Positions 31,806 to 40,699 of a stretch of 64,000 nt of DNA are shown one piece after another (the first letter of the stretch is position 1; each line of letters starts with the position of its first letter). The notes under the pieces were generated by a model. The model ran no database searches. It was not told the origin of the DNA and saw nothing but the letters and a program-made list of their open reading frames with translations. This DNA comes from Streptomyces lincolnensis (lineage in GTDB: Bacteria > Actinomycetota > Actinomycetes > Streptomycetales > Streptomycetaceae), in contig NZ_CP016438.1 in NCBI RefSeq assembly GCF_001685355.1, forward strand, positions 682,001 through 746,000. Direction: 5' to 3'. A program made the position numbers and the translations under genes.

Positions 31806-31883
31806 TCAGCCGCAACACGCCGCGGACCACACTCGACCGAAGTCGATGTGATCGCGCGAGACCAAGCGCTGCTGGGCATTCAT
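31806..31883 (-). CDS. Cysteine-codon leader peptide upstream of the LLM/GNAT/ABC operon
   Basis: A 25-residue ORF starting MNAQQRLVSRDHIDFGRV and ending WSAACCG before TGA. It shares the QQRLV-x-R-x-H(I/V)DFG-x-V-x-SAACC pattern with the plus-strand leader at 32063-32146. Both stop within two codons of tandem cysteine codons (TGT TGC). Short Streptomyces ORFs with an HVD-V-SA-C core upstream of sulfur genes are known as putative leader peptides, and cysteine-codon attenuators have been described in mycobacteria. Ribosome stalling when Cys-tRNA is low would couple the operon to sulfur supply. The ATG lies six bases from a -10-like element, which suggests leaderless translation. Confidence 0.8.
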   Translation of the reverse strand: MNAQQRLVSRDHIDFGRVWSAACCG

Positions 31884-31889
31884 GCGACT

Positions 31890-31919
31890 ACTTGAGCAGT
31901 ACATCGCGGCACTCGTCAA
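31890..31919 (-). promoter_or_regulatory. Promoter of the leftward leader peptide and operon
   Basis: On the minus strand TTGACG (31914-31919), an 18-base spacer and TCAAGT (31890-31895) precede the leader ATG by six bases. Transcription would start at or near the A of the ATG. Confidence 0.6.
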
Positions 31920-31990
31920 GCAACGCCCGGATACCGGACCGCCTCGACCAGCGCCTCTCTGCGCGGCGGTTCCTCTCAGAGTGTGAGACC

Positions 31991-32022
31991 TTCCCTACTT
32001 TCCCTATGGGATTACTAGGGAA
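31991..32022. promoter_or_regulatory. TTCCCTA inverted and direct repeats in the divergent sulfur control region
   Basis: TTCCCTA occurs at 31991-31997 and 32000-32006 and its inverse TAGGGAA at 32016-32022. The last two make a 7-bp inverted repeat with a nine-base spacer, three bases upstream of the rightward -35 box. It is a likely binding site for a sulfur regulator, possibly the Rrf2 protein at 35930 or the winged-helix protein at 32255. Confidence 0.6.
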
Positions 32023-32025
32023 GCC

Positions 32026-32055
32026 TTGACGGCCTTCACCAAGAGTGCGCAGGAT
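32026..32055 (+). promoter_or_regulatory. Promoter of the rightward leader peptide
   Basis: TTGACG (32026-32031), 18 bases, CAGGAT (32050-32055), then seven bases to the ATG at 32063. The geometry matches the leftward promoter and implies a leaderless transcript. Confidence 0.6.
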
Positions 32056-32062
32056 GATGAGC

Positions 32063-32146
32063 ATGTCCCGTAAGCAGCAACGACTCGTTCGTCGTCGGCA
32101 TGTCGACTTTGGTCACGTCGTCAGTGCCGCCTGCTGTCACGCGTAA
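32063..32146 (+). CDS. Cysteine-codon leader peptide upstream of the wHTH/SfnB genes
   Basis: A 27-residue ORF starting MSRKQQRLVRRRHVDFGHV and ending VSAACCHA before TAA. The Cys-Cys pair (TGC TGT) lies two codons from the stop. It is clearly homologous to the leader on the other strand at 31806-31883. AGGA at 32051 could serve as a ribosome site, but the promoter position suggests transcription starts at the ATG. In-frame ATGs exist at 32054 and 32057. It probably acts as a cysteine-responsive attenuator for the plus-strand sulfur genes that begin at 32255. Confidence 0.8.
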   Translation: MSRKQQRLVRRRHVDFGHVVSAACCHA

Positions 32147-32175
32147 GGCACGCGGCTCGCACATTCACCCGTGCC
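32147..32175 (+). terminator. Hairpin directly after the rightward leader peptide (attenuator candidate)
   Basis: GGCACG at 32147-32152 pairs with CGTGCC at 32170-32175; an overlapping GCGGC/GCCGC alternative stem exists. It starts at the base after the leader stop codon. Competing stems are what attenuation would need, but this has not been folded. Confidence 0.35.
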
Positions 32176-32254
32176 GCTCCGCCCCCTTCCAGGCGATCAG
32201 GCGAAGTCACCCGCCACGTCTGACGGCCCGACACACTTCTGAGGGACAACCGCC

Positions 32255-32824
32255 ATGACCACTGCCCTTCCGGCCCAGGCCACCCCACACGATCCGCCGC
32301 TCTCCGACACACCGCATCTCCGCCTGGTGGGCGACACCGCACACAGGGACATCCGGGAGCACACTTCCGCGCCGCTCGTCGGCTACCTCGTGCTCGTCCC
32401 CGAGGGCACCGATCCCGCCGAGCTCTTCGTCAAGGACAGGCCCCGGCCCGAGATCCGGCCGGTCGGCGTCGCGGACTCGGCCCCTGTCCGCCGGACGCGA
32501 GACGACGCCGTCCGCATCGATCTCGCGCGGCATGTCGCCGAGGTGGACGGACGCGAACTCGACCTCACCTACCTGGAGTTCGAGCTGCTGGCGCATCTCG
32601 TTCAGCGTCCCCACCACGTGCAGTCGCGCGATGGACTGGTGGCCGCCGTCTGGGGCTACGACCACATCGGCGACGGCCGCACGGTTGATGTCCACGTCGC
32701 CCGTCTGCGCCGCAAACTGGGTGAGGCTCACCGCCACCGGATCGTCACCGTTCGGCGCGTGGGCTACAAGTACGTGCCCGACCAGCAGGTGAGCCCCAAC
32801 GCCGCGCTCTGCGGCCGACCTTGA
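32255..32824 (+). CDS. Winged-helix (OmpR/PhoB-type) regulator lacking a receiver domain
   Basis: 189 residues. The C-terminal half is a complete OmpR-type effector domain: GRELDLTYLEFELLAHLVQR, RDGLVAAVWGYDHIGDGRTV, DVHVARLRRKLGEAHRHRIV and VRRVGYKYVPD. The N-terminal 90 residues have no receiver aspartate and instead hold LVGYLVLVPEGTDPAELFV, of unknown role. It cannot be a normal response regulator and may sense a ligand or act constitutively. GAGGGA precedes the ATG. It lies 13 bases before the SfnB-like gene and is presumably its regulator. Confidence 0.85.
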   Translation: MTTALPAQATPHDPPLSDTPHLRLVGDTAHRDIREHTSAPLVGYLVLVPEGTDPAELFVKDRPRPEIRPVGVADSAPVRRTRDDAVRIDLARHVAEVDGRELDLTYLEFELLAHLVQRPHHVQSRDGLVAAVWGYDHIGDGRTVDVHVARLRRKLGEAHRHRIVTVRRVGYKYVPDQQVSPNAALCGRP

Positions 32825-32837
32825 GGAGACAACTTCC

Positions 32838-34067
32838 ATGGGCCCTGCCTCGGCGCCGCCCGGCTCCACCTCTCCGTCCGACCGGACCGGGCCCGGGCGA
32901 GCTCACTGGCTGCGCGTGGCCCGCGAGGCGGCGGACGACCTGGCCACGGACGCGGTGACCAGGGAGCAGGCGGGCAAGGCCCCGTTCGACGAGGTGTCCC
33001 GGCTGCGCGAGGCAGGACTGCTGACATGCCTGATGCCGACCGGGTCCCAGGAAGGCGGCCCGGACCGGCTGACGGCCTACGCCGTCGTACGGGAGATCGC
33101 CGCAGCCGACGGCGCGATCGGTCAACTGCTCGGCTCTCACTACTTCCTGTCGTGGAGCGCCCGGTTCTTCGCGGGGCCCGCTCTCGCCGCGCAGATCGAG
33201 GAGCGGTCCGCGGCTGAGGAGTGGTGTTGGGGCGGCGGTTTCGCGCGTCAGGAGCCGGCGCTGATGCTGACCAGGGCATCCAAGGGCCTGGTGCTCAACG
33301 GTCGGCAGAGCTATACCACCGGGGTCCTGGTCGCCGACCGTCTCGCCGTGCGCGCCATGCGGCAGGACACGGGTGAACCACTCGCCGTCGTGGTGGATCC
33401 CACTCGTCGCGGTGTGGTGATCGACGGCGACACCGACCCGTTCGGGCAACGGCTCGCGGCCGGCGGCAGCGTGGAGTTCGACGACGTACGGGTGGGTGCC
33501 GAGGACGTGCTCGGCTCGCTGTCCGCGGACGAGGACCTGCTGGCGCCCCGGGCCGCCCTGGCGGCTCCGGTCGGGCGTCTGTTCTCCGCCCAGGTCCTTC
33601 TCGGCATGGCCGAGGGAGTGCTCGCCGAAGCCCGTGAGTACAGCAGGACGGGCCACGCACCCGGGCACCCCGCCTGGCCGGCCGGCACCCCGCACGACCC
33701 GCAGGTGCAGACCGCCTACGGAGAACTCACCGTCCTCACCCGCTCCGCGTCCGCACTCACCGATCAGGCACTGGAAGCCGTGCGCGGCGGGCTGGAACGC
33801 GGCGAAGAGCTCACCTACGACGAGTCCGCGGACATCTCCGCCCTCGTGGCCATGGCCGAAACCGCCGCGGCCAGGGCAGCGCAGGAGTCCACCACCCGCG
33901 CCCCGGAAATCGTCGGTGCCCGCTCCACCTCGGCGCGGCTGGGCTTCGACCGGTTCTGGCGCAATACCCGAACCCACACCCTGTACGAGCCCGTCACCCA
34001 CCGGCTCCGCGATGTGGGGCACTACTTCCTCAACGGCGCTCCCCCTCCGTTCGTCCTGCCCGCCTGA
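32838..34067 (+). CDS. SfnB/DszC-like acyl-CoA-dehydrogenase-fold monooxygenase
   Basis: 409 residues with the acyl-CoA dehydrogenase fold but no catalytic glutamate signature of dehydrogenases. Instead EIAAADGAIGQLLGSHYFLS, EWCWGGGFARQEPALMLTRA, LNGRQSYTTGVLVADRLAV and the C-terminal RNTRTHTLYEPVTHRLRDVG resemble the SfnB and DszC group. These flavin-dependent enzymes oxidise sulfones, sulfides or similar organosulfur compounds under sulfur limitation. GGAGAC precedes the ATG. Three copies of a 27-bp repeat, the first containing the stop codon, follow at once. Confidence 0.88.
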   Translation: MGPASAPPGSTSPSDRTGPGRAHWLRVAREAADDLATDAVTREQAGKAPFDEVSRLREAGLLTCLMPTGSQEGGPDRLTAYAVVREIAAADGAIGQLLGSHYFLSWSARFFAGPALAAQIEERSAAEEWCWGGGFARQEPALMLTRASKGLVLNGRQSYTTGVLVADRLAVRAMRQDTGEPLAVVVDPTRRGVVIDGDTDPFGQRLAAGGSVEFDDVRVGAEDVLGSLSADEDLLAPRAALAAPVGRLFSAQVLLGMAEGVLAEAREYSRTGHAPGHPAWPAGTPHDPQVQTAYGELTVLTRSASALTDQALEAVRGGLERGEELTYDESADISALVAMAETAAARAAQESTTRAPEIVGARSTSARLGFDRFWRNTRTHTLYEPVTHRLRDVGHYFLNGAPPPFVLPA

Positions 34068-34131
34068 CCGGGAGGCATCGTCCTGCCCGCCTGACCGGAT
34101 GGCGTCGTCCTGCCCGCCTGACCGCGAGGCG
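34051..34131 (+). repeat. Three tandem 27-bp repeats across the stop codon of the SfnB-like gene
   Basis: The unit beginning TCGTCCTGCCCGCCTGACCG is present at 34051-34077, 34078-34104 and 34105-34131 with small differences. Copy 1 encodes the last residues VLPA and the TGA. Because the unit is a multiple of three, copies 2 and 3 repeat VLPA-stop in the same frame. Confidence 0.9.
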
Positions 34132-34289
34132 GGGACGTGCGGGGAAACCGATTCCACGGTCCCACCCATGCCTGAGCCGGCCGACCCGCTGCCAGGATCC
34201 CTGGCTGTCGACGTGGTCAGCGGCCCTGAGGGACGGCAGCGGGGACCACGGCAGCGATACTGGCCGGACGTTCGAATCGGAGGGCTGCC

Positions 34290-35072
34290 GTGACGTGGTC
34301 GACGGGGCTGACAGGTCTGGCCGTCGGTCTGCTCATAGCGGTGGTGACCGCGCCGGTGGGCGTTTCGGGGGCGGTGTTCCTGCTTCCCGTGCAGTTGAGC
34401 GTGCTCGGGGTGCCCAGCCCGGCGGTCACGCCCACCAACCTGCTGTACAACGTGGTGGCCGGGCCCGGCGCCCTGCTGCGCCACCACCGAGACGGCCTGC
34501 TGCACAGCCCGCTGACGCGCCGGCTGGTGACCGGCACTCTGCCCGGGGTGGTCATCGGCGCCGTGGTACGAGTCTTCGCCGTCCCGGGGGCCACCGCGTT
34601 CCGCCTTCTGATCGCAGCTCTCCTGATCCCGCTGGGCCTGTGGCTCATCGGGCGCACCCTCCCGCCCACCCGGCCGGCCCCGGCCGCGGAACCCTCCCCC
34701 CGAGCCGTCACCACACTGGCGCTGGCCGTCGGCGTTGTCGGCGGGATCTACGGGATCGGCGGCGGATCCATCATCGGCCCCGTCCTGGTCGGCCGGGGCA
34801 TGCCCGTCGCCCGGGTGGCGCCGGCCGCCCTCGCCTCCACCTTCGCCACCTCGGTGGCCGGTGCCGCGGCCTTCGCGCTGTTGTCCCTGACCGGCTCCGG
34901 TGACACCGCCCCTGACTGGTACCTCGGCCTGGCCTGCGGTCTCGGCGGGCTGATCGGCGGCTACCTCGGGGCACATCTGCGACCTCGTCTGCCCGAGACC
35001 GCACTTCGCCTCCTGCTCGGCGCCCTGGCCACCGCCCTCGGCGCCGTCTACGCCGTACAGTCACTGCGCTGA
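34290..35072 (+). CDS. TauE/SafE-family membrane permease (sulfite or sulfoacetate exporter type)
   Basis: 260 residues, almost wholly hydrophobic with about eight spans. GVSGAVFLLPVQLSVLGVPS, PAVTPTNLLYNVVAGPGALL and the second-half GIYGIGGGSIIGPVLVGRGM are the paired TauE/SafE motifs. Family members export sulfite or sulfonates, which would relieve sulfite stress from organosulfur cleavage. GTG start with GGAGGG upstream. It lies about 220 bases after the SfnB-like gene on the same strand. Confidence 0.88.
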   Translation: MTWSTGLTGLAVGLLIAVVTAPVGVSGAVFLLPVQLSVLGVPSPAVTPTNLLYNVVAGPGALLRHHRDGLLHSPLTRRLVTGTLPGVVIGAVVRVFAVPGATAFRLLIAALLIPLGLWLIGRTLPPTRPAPAAEPSPRAVTTLALAVGVVGGIYGIGGGSIIGPVLVGRGMPVARVAPAALASTFATSVAGAAAFALLSLTGSGDTAPDWYLGLACGLGGLIGGYLGAHLRPRLPETALRLLLGALATALGAVYAVQSLR

Positions 35073-35127
35073 CGGCCGGGGCCGGCACACACGGCAGTCA
35101 CCACGCCGCCGCTCACCCGGAGAATAG

Positions 35128-35922
35128 GCACTCGTCTTCCTCGACCAGCACCTCGACGACGCCGGCCAGCTCCGCTTCGCCTCCCTCTTCGGTGAACTCA
35201 CCACCGCGCACCCCACGGTCCCCTCCGTCGACGGCCGGCCCCACATCCTGCCCGTCGACGGCGACGAGGGCATCCGTGCCAACCGGTGGCACACCGCCGT
35301 CACCTTCGTCCGTACGCCCCCGAAGGCGTCCATGCTGCGCGGCATCGTGACCCCGCCCTACGGCGGCAACACCCCCATCGCCAACTCGGCCGCCGCCTAC
35401 CGGGATCTCCCCGAGCCGCTGCGCGAGCCGGCCGACAAGCTGTGGGCCGTACACACCAACGACTATGACTACGCCGCCCCGAAGAACGAAAAGGCGGCCG
35501 AACACCGCAGGCGGTTCGTCTCCCGCAAGTACCGCACCGCCCACCCTGTCGTCCGCGTCCACCCCGAGACCGGGGAACGCGGACTGTTCATCGGCGGCTT
35601 CGCCCAGAGCATCGTCGGCCTCGGCCCCTCCGACTCCCGCGACCTGCTGCGCATCTTCCAGGCGTACGTCACCCGCCCCGAGAATCTCGTGGGTGTGACC
35701 TGGACGCCGGGCGACCTCGTCCTCTTCGACAACCGCATCACCCAGCACTACGCGCCCGACTACGGCGACCTGCCGCGCCTGTTGCACCGGGTGACCGTCG
35801 CGGGCGACGTCCCCGCAGGCGTCGACGGCACCCTCAGCCACGTCCTCAAGGGTGACGACGCCTCCCACTACACCCCCGGCGCCCCTCCCGAAACGAACTC
35901 CGACCGAAGCCGTACGGGATAA
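35128..35922 (+). pseudogene. TauD/TfdA-family dioxygenase, N-truncated and with a broken iron motif
   Basis: From 35128 the frame reads LVFLDQHLDDAGQLRFASLF and continues intact to 35922, but an in-frame TAG at 35125 cuts it from the first 40-50 residues of the family and no start codon follows until 35332. The iron-binding H-x-D motif reads WHTAVTFV, so the aspartate is replaced by alanine. The distal GDLVLFDNRITQH histidine and the RLLHRVTVAGD arginine remain. Intact members split taurine, alkylsulfonates or alkyl sulfates with 2-oxoglutarate. This copy cannot be a normal oxygenase and is a decayed part of the sulfur set. Confidence 0.8.
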
Positions 35923-35929
35923 TGCGCAC

Positions 35930-36388
35930 ATGCGGATCTCAGCCAGAGCGGACTACGCGGTACGTGCCGCACTACAGCTCGCCGCTTCACGGGACGACGA
36001 GCCGCTGAAGGCGGAGGCCATCGCCGACGCCCAGGACATCCCGCACAAATTCCTGGAAAGCATCCTGAACGACATGCGCCGGGGCGGTCTCGTCCTCAGC
36101 CAGCGTGGCGTCAACGGCGGCTACCGGCTGGCCAAGCCCGCGGAGACCATCAGCATCGCCGACGTCATCCGCACTATGGACGGACCGCTGGTCTCGGTGC
36201 GCGGGATCCGCCCCCCGGAGCTGTCCTACACCAGCCCCGCCGACTCACTGCTCCCCCTGTGGATCGCGTTGCGGTCCAATGTGCGCGAGATCCTTGAGGG
36301 CGTATCGCTCGCCGACGTCGCATCGGCCCAACTGCCCGCCGACGTTTTCGCGTTGACCAACGCTCCGGACGCCTGGGTCAACCCCTGA
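35930..36388 (+). CDS. Rrf2-family regulator (CymR-like, no Fe-S cysteines)
   Basis: 152 residues. MRISARADYAVRAALQLA, AEAIADAQDIPHKFLESILN and RRGGLVLSQRGVNGGYRLAK are the Rrf2 winged helix. There are no cysteines at all, so it is not an IscR- or NsrR-type cluster protein and is closer in type to the cysteine-metabolism repressor CymR. It starts eight bases after the dioxygenase remnant and is the likely regulator of the sulfur island. Confidence 0.88.
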   Translation: MRISARADYAVRAALQLAASRDDEPLKAEAIADAQDIPHKFLESILNDMRRGGLVLSQRGVNGGYRLAKPAETISIADVIRTMDGPLVSVRGIRPPELSYTSPADSLLPLWIALRSNVREILEGVSLADVASAQLPADVFALTNAPDAWVNP

Positions 36389-36450
36389 CACGCGGACCAA
36401 TCGCCACCGATCCCAAAGGTGGTACGCGTACACCCTGCCGGAGCTGATGC

Positions 36451-37366
36451 CATGCGGGGGGAAGGCTGGGCCCGGGCCCCGTTCGAAGCCCGCGCGATGT
36501 GTTCGCGCGAGTCGTCGCAGAACAAGGAGGCGGTGCCGCCGCCCTGGCGATCCACCTGGACGGGCATCCTGCCGTAGACCTGTCGTACGGCAGCCCTCGC
36601 GCCGCCCGGTACCTGTTGTTCTCCGTCTCCAAAGGCGTCTCGGCGATCGCCCGCCCAGCACGCGCACGCCGACGGACGGCTCGACCTCGATGCCCCGATC
36701 TGCGATGCCTGGCCCGCCATGCGGCGGACGGCGACCCGTCGTATCACCACCCGCCACGTGCTCAGCCATCAGGCGGGGCTGCCCCTGGTCGACCAGGAGC
36801 TCACCGTGGAAGACCACCTGGCCGGCCGGCTCGAACCCGCCCTGGAGCGACAGGAACCCTACTGGGAGCCGGGGACGAAGCACGGCTACCACGCCATCAT
36901 CTACGGCACCCTGCTCGACGGCGTCCTCCGGCGGGCCCTGGGCACCAGCGTCGCCGAGTACATCCAGGCACACATCCGGCAGCCGCTCAGCCTCGACCTC
37001 GCACTCGGGGTCCCGCCACCGGACACCCACGCCGTGCTGCCCCTGCGGACACCGCCTCCGATGCGCACCCCGTTGCAGTCGGCCCGCCCCGGGCTGCTCT
37101 TCGACGCCGTCGGCCTCGGACTGCTCGATGATCCCTCGGCCTTCAACCAACCGGACGTTCGCGCAGCACCCTGGCCAGCGACCAACCTGGTCGCCAGCGC
37201 CCGCGATCTGGCACGGCTGTATGCCGCGAGCGTCGGACCGGTCGACGGCGTACGCCTGCTGGACGCCGAGAGCAGTGCCGCACTCGCCCGCACCCGCTCG
37301 ATCGGGCCCGACGAGGTCCTCGGCGAACCGTCCCACTTCGGTTATGCGCTGTTGAGCTGTCCACGG
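36451..37366 (+). pseudogene. Serine hydrolase (beta-lactamase/EstB type), frameshifted and cut off
   Basis: Three frames together spell one family: a short start in one frame, then VFARVVAEQGGGAAALAIHL and LLFSVSKGVSAI with the S-x-x-K nucleophile from 36499, then from about 36660 in another frame HADGRLDLDAPICDAWPAMR, RHVLSHQAGLPLVDQEL and HGYHAIIYGTLLDGVL (Y-x-A/N motif). At least two indels are needed. Similarity ends at EPSHFGYALL around 37355, before the C-terminal H-x-G motif, where the recombinase module starts. Confidence 0.8.
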
Positions 37367-37382
37367 GCTATCGTCCACCGTC

Positions 37383-38885
37383 ATGTCGATCACCGGTTGG
37401 CGGGTGCACTTCACTCGCCGAGACCTGGCGAGGCCGTGCGAAGTGACCCCATTTATGCAGGAGTTCAGCGCCCTGTTCGCCGGTCTCAACGAGGTCTTGG
37501 ACGATCGGGGAGTCCCTGAGGGGCAGCCGTTCCTGATCAGTCCGGCGGGCGGTTACGACGTGGCGCTGAACCGGTACTTCTCGGTGTGGCTGGCGTCGTC
37601 ACCGCGGAACACCCAGGCCGCCCATGCCCGGGACTTGCGCACGTACTTCGACTTCCTGTGGTTCGCGCGAGGCCGGCATGACTGGCGTGACGCGTCCATG
37701 GATGACCGGGCGGCGTACGAGTGGTGGCGTCGTCGTGATGAGCGTGGACCTCGCCTGGAAGACACCAGCTGGGACCGGGAGGTGTCCACGGTCAACCAGT
37801 TCTACCTGTGGGCGATCGAGCAGGACCTCGTGAGGGCCAATCCCATCCGCCAGCGCGCGGCCGCAGTGTGGTCGCCCTGGCGGGTCGGGACCGGCGCGGG
37901 CATGGTGCGGCAGGTGCCGGCGGAGATGTCGCACACGGGGTCTAGGCGGGAGGTGAAGTGGCTGCCACCTCGGTCGTACCGGCTGTGGCGCAATGTCGGA
38001 CTGTGCGGCTATGACGCGCAGGAGATGCCCCGGCGGGGGTTCCGCGGAAGATGGGCGGCACGGAACGCGGCGTACGCGGACTCGATGGTCCGTACGGGCC
38101 TGCGGTTGTGCGAGCACTCGGCGCTGACGGTGTTCGACCTGCCAGAGCTGCCACCTGCGGTGTCGGGGGTCGTCAACGCGCGGGCGGTGCTGCCGCACGC
38201 GATCTCTAAGGGGAGGTCGGGGCGGGCGGTGTACTGGCCGGTGTCGGTGCTGCGGGATGTGCGCGATTACATGGAGTGGGACCGGGCCGAGATGCTCGAC
38301 TACGGCCGCTCGCGCGGCTTCTACGTTCCAACGCACCGGTCGCTGCTGGTGGAGGACCCGGCCGTGCCGCGGGTGCGGATGGGTGGCCGGTGGGTGCCGG
38401 TGGCCCGTCTGGATGACGGCGAGCGGCGCCGGCTGCTGGTGGCGACGGCTGACGGCGGGTGGGAGCCGGCGATGGTGTGGCTGAACCAGTGGGGTCTGCC
38501 GATGACGATGTCGGGGTGGAAGCAGGTGTTCGCCGACGCCAACGCGCGGTGTCGTGCCCAGGGTGTAGATGTGGGGGCGACGCCGCACATGCTGCGGCAT
38601 TCGTACGCGGTGATCACGCTGGAGTTGCTGTGGCGGGGGCATCTGCAGGCGCTGGGGGAGATGAACGAGCGGCAGCGGCTGACGTATCAGCGGGTGTTCG
38701 GTGATCCGCTGAACTGGGTGCGGATCAGGCTCGGTCACCGCTCGGCGACGACCACGGCGCTGTACTTGCACACCTTGCAGGAGCTGGAGATGCGTACCCG
38801 GTTGGAGCTGGTGCCGGAGGGGGCGTGGGAGCCGGCGGGCTTCAGCGAGGAGGGCTGGCTGGAGCGGTCGGAGGTGGTCGCGTGA
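37383..38885 (+). CDS. Tyrosine recombinase 1 of the trio (TnpA-like)
   Basis: 500 residues. An N-terminal core-binding domain ([20 protein letters not shown]) is followed by the catalytic domain. [15 protein letters not shown] gives the first arginine region, [15 protein letters not shown] the H-x-x-R box, [17 protein letters not shown] the second histidine and the tyrosine nucleophile. All are intact. Site-specific recombinases of this type cut and rejoin DNA through a 3'-phosphotyrosine. The stop overlaps the next start by four bases. Confidence 0.88.
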   Translation: MSITGWRVHFTRRDLARPCEVTPFMQEFSALFAGLNEVLDDRGVPEGQPFLISPAGGYDVALNRYFSVWLASSPRNTQAAHARDLRTYFDFLWFARGRHDWRDASMDDRAAYEWWRRRDERGPRLEDTSWDREVSTVNQFYLWAIEQDLVRANPIRQRAAAVWSPWRVGTGAGMVRQVPAEMSHTGSRREVKWLPPRSYRLWRNVGLCGYDAQEMPRRGFRGRWAARNAAYADSMVRTGLRLCEHSALTVFDLPELPPAVSGVVNARAVLPHAISKGRSGRAVYWPVSVLRDVRDYMEWDRAEMLDYGRSRGFYVPTHRSLLVEDPAVPRVRMGGRWVPVARLDDGERRRLLVATADGGWEPAMVWLNQWGLPMTMSGWKQVFADANARCRAQGVDVGATPHMLRHSYAVITLELLWRGHLQALGEMNERQRLTYQRVFGDPLNWVRIRLGHRSATTTALYLHTLQELEMRTRLELVPEGAWEPAGFSEEGWLERSEVVA

Positions 38886-40699
38886 GCAAGGAGGTGCCCC
38901 GCGCGGGCCGCGGCCGTGCGGCGGCTGTGCCCGACGGCTTCTACGAGCCGCCCCCAGTGGTGGAGTTGCCCGAGGACGGCGGTGCGCCGGTGGTGCGGTT
39001 CACCGGTGAGGACGGCCGCGAGCGCGTGTTCCGGTTCGAAGAGTTGCCGCTGCCGGGGCTGCACCGGGACTTCGCGCACGCGCTGGGGGTGCGGATCGGG
39101 CCCGGCGGCGGGCGCCGCACGCAGCGGGCGGCGAGCAGCCAGTGGCAGACGGTCAAGCGGTTCCTGCTGCTCCTGGACCAGCTTGCGGAACCGCCGCGCC
39201 GGGTTCAGGAGCTGCGGGTGCGTCACCTGGAGCGGTACCTGATGTCGAGGCGCCAGACGTGTGGGGAGATTTCCGCCCGACGGAACCTTCAGGATCTGCT
39301 GCGGATCGTGCGCGTCCTGCCCGGTCAGGACCGGCTGGACGGGGCCGTGGCGGACTATGCCGGGCAGCCCGGGCACGGCGTGGATGCGCAGCAGGCTGCG
39401 CGTCCGGGGTACTCCGATCGCGAGTTCCAGGCCATCATGGCCGCCGCCCGCTCGGACGTGGCAGCCATCCGCGACCGGATCATGGCAGGCGAGAGGCTGC
39501 TGGGGCGCTTCCTCGCCGGCGACGAAACCATGTCGGTGGCTGAGCGGGAGCAGGGGGCGCGGCTGGAGGCGATGGCGGCCACGGGCCGGGTCCAAGTCGA
39601 CTACCGCGGGCTGACGGTGGGCGAGTATCCGGCGGCCTGCTACGCGCAGGCGCGGCAGTTGTTCGTGATCGACCCGGACCTTGCCCCGCTGCTGATCTAT
39701 GCGGCCGGGCTGAGCGGCCGCAACCCGGAGACGCTCAAGGAACTGCCCGCCGAGCACCGGCTGCTGGAGGAGCGCGCGGTAGCGGTCACGCTGACCAAGC
39801 GCCGCCGGGGCAAGGCCAACTCCCGTACGACAGTGCACTGGAGCGTGGACGGGGAGCGGGAGCTGCGGACGATGGGCGGCTTCTACCTGCTGCTGCACCG
39901 GATGATGGGCCGAAGCCGGGCGTTGTCCGGGACCGGGTCGGTGTGGTCGATCTGGGCGGGCAACGGCCGCGGTGGTGTCCTCAATGCCGCCACTGGCGGG
40001 CACATCGGTCCCTTCGATGCGGAGCTGGCCCGCAAGCTGAAGCTCGGGGCGTGGGCCGGGCGTCACGGCCTGGTGGGCGATGACGGAAAGCCGCTGCAGA
40101 TGATGGTGACGCGCATCAAGAAGACCGTGGAGGTGCGCACGGCGAAGCAGGTCGGAGGGCATCTGCCGTCCGCGCGGGTGACGAACACAGCGGACACCTC
40201 CTTCACTCACTACCTGCGCACGGACCCGTTTGTCACCGAGTGGGCGGCCGACGTACTCACTGAGGCGATCACCGACGCGGAGGAGAGCGCCCGCGCCGTC
40301 GTCGTCCGCCTCGGCGCCGGGGAGGTGGCTGCCGTGCCGGAGCGGGTGCGCGAGCAGGCGGCCGCGGGCGAACTCGACACGCTGGCCAGTGCGTGCACGG
40401 ACATCGAGAACGCACCCGGCGGCGGACGATGCCAGCAGTCGTTCCTGACCTGCTTCGGCTGCCCCAACGCCCTGGTGATGGAGCGCCATCTCCCGGCTCT
40501 GCTCTCCCTGGCCGAGGCTCTGCGCGAGGACCTTCAGCGCCAGGACGTCGGGCAGTGGACGGCCCGGTACGGGACAACCTGGCAGATCCTCACCCGCGAC
40601 ATCCTGCCCCGCTTCAGCCCCGCCCAGCGTGCCGCCGCCCAGGAGACACAGCCCCACCTGATGCTCGACCTTCTGCACGGGCCGAAGGAGTGGTCATGA
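38882..40699 (+). CDS. Recombinase 2 of the trio (TnpB-like)
   Basis: 605 residues from a GTG in a GTGA overlap. [14 protein letters not shown] and [20 protein letters not shown] form the SAM-like core-binding part, and [20 protein letters not shown] is the catalytic arginine region. The C-terminal catalytic part is diverged ([20 protein letters not shown]), and a cysteine set C-x-x-C (CFGCPN) near the end resembles the C-terminal region of Tn554 TnpB-type proteins. It probably works with the other two rather than alone. Confidence 0.75.
   Translation: MSKEVPRAGRGRAAAVPDGFYEPPPVVELPEDGGAPVVRFTGEDGRERVFRFEELPLPGLHRDFAHALGVRIGPGGGRRTQRAASSQWQTVKRFLLLLDQLAEPPRRVQELRVRHLERYLMSRRQTCGEISARRNLQDLLRIVRVLPGQDRLDGAVADYAGQPGHGVDAQQAARPGYSDREFQAIMAAARSDVAAIRDRIMAGERLLGRFLAGDETMSVAEREQGARLEAMAATGRVQVDYRGLTVGEYPAACYAQARQLFVIDPDLAPLLIYAAGLSGRNPETLKELPAEHRLLEERAVAVTLTKRRRGKANSRTTVHWSVDGERELRTMGGFYLLLHRMMGRSRALSGTGSVWSIWAGNGRGGVLNAATGGHIGPFDAELARKLKLGAWAGRHGLVGDDGKPLQMMVTRIKKTVEVRTAKQVGGHLPSARVTNTADTSFTHYLRTDPFVTEWAADVLTEAITDAEESARAVVVRLGAGEVAAVPERVREQAAAGELDTLASACTDIENAPGGGRCQQSFLTCFGCPNALVMERHLPALLSLAEALREDLQRQDVGQWTARYGTTWQILTRDILPRFSPAQRAAAQETQPHLMLDLLHGPKEWS

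Noticed and set aside
32745..34976. Minus-strand frame of about 740 codons opposite the SfnB and TauE genes
   Set aside because: The product is rich in G, Q, R and D without domains, and both opposite genes are well supported.
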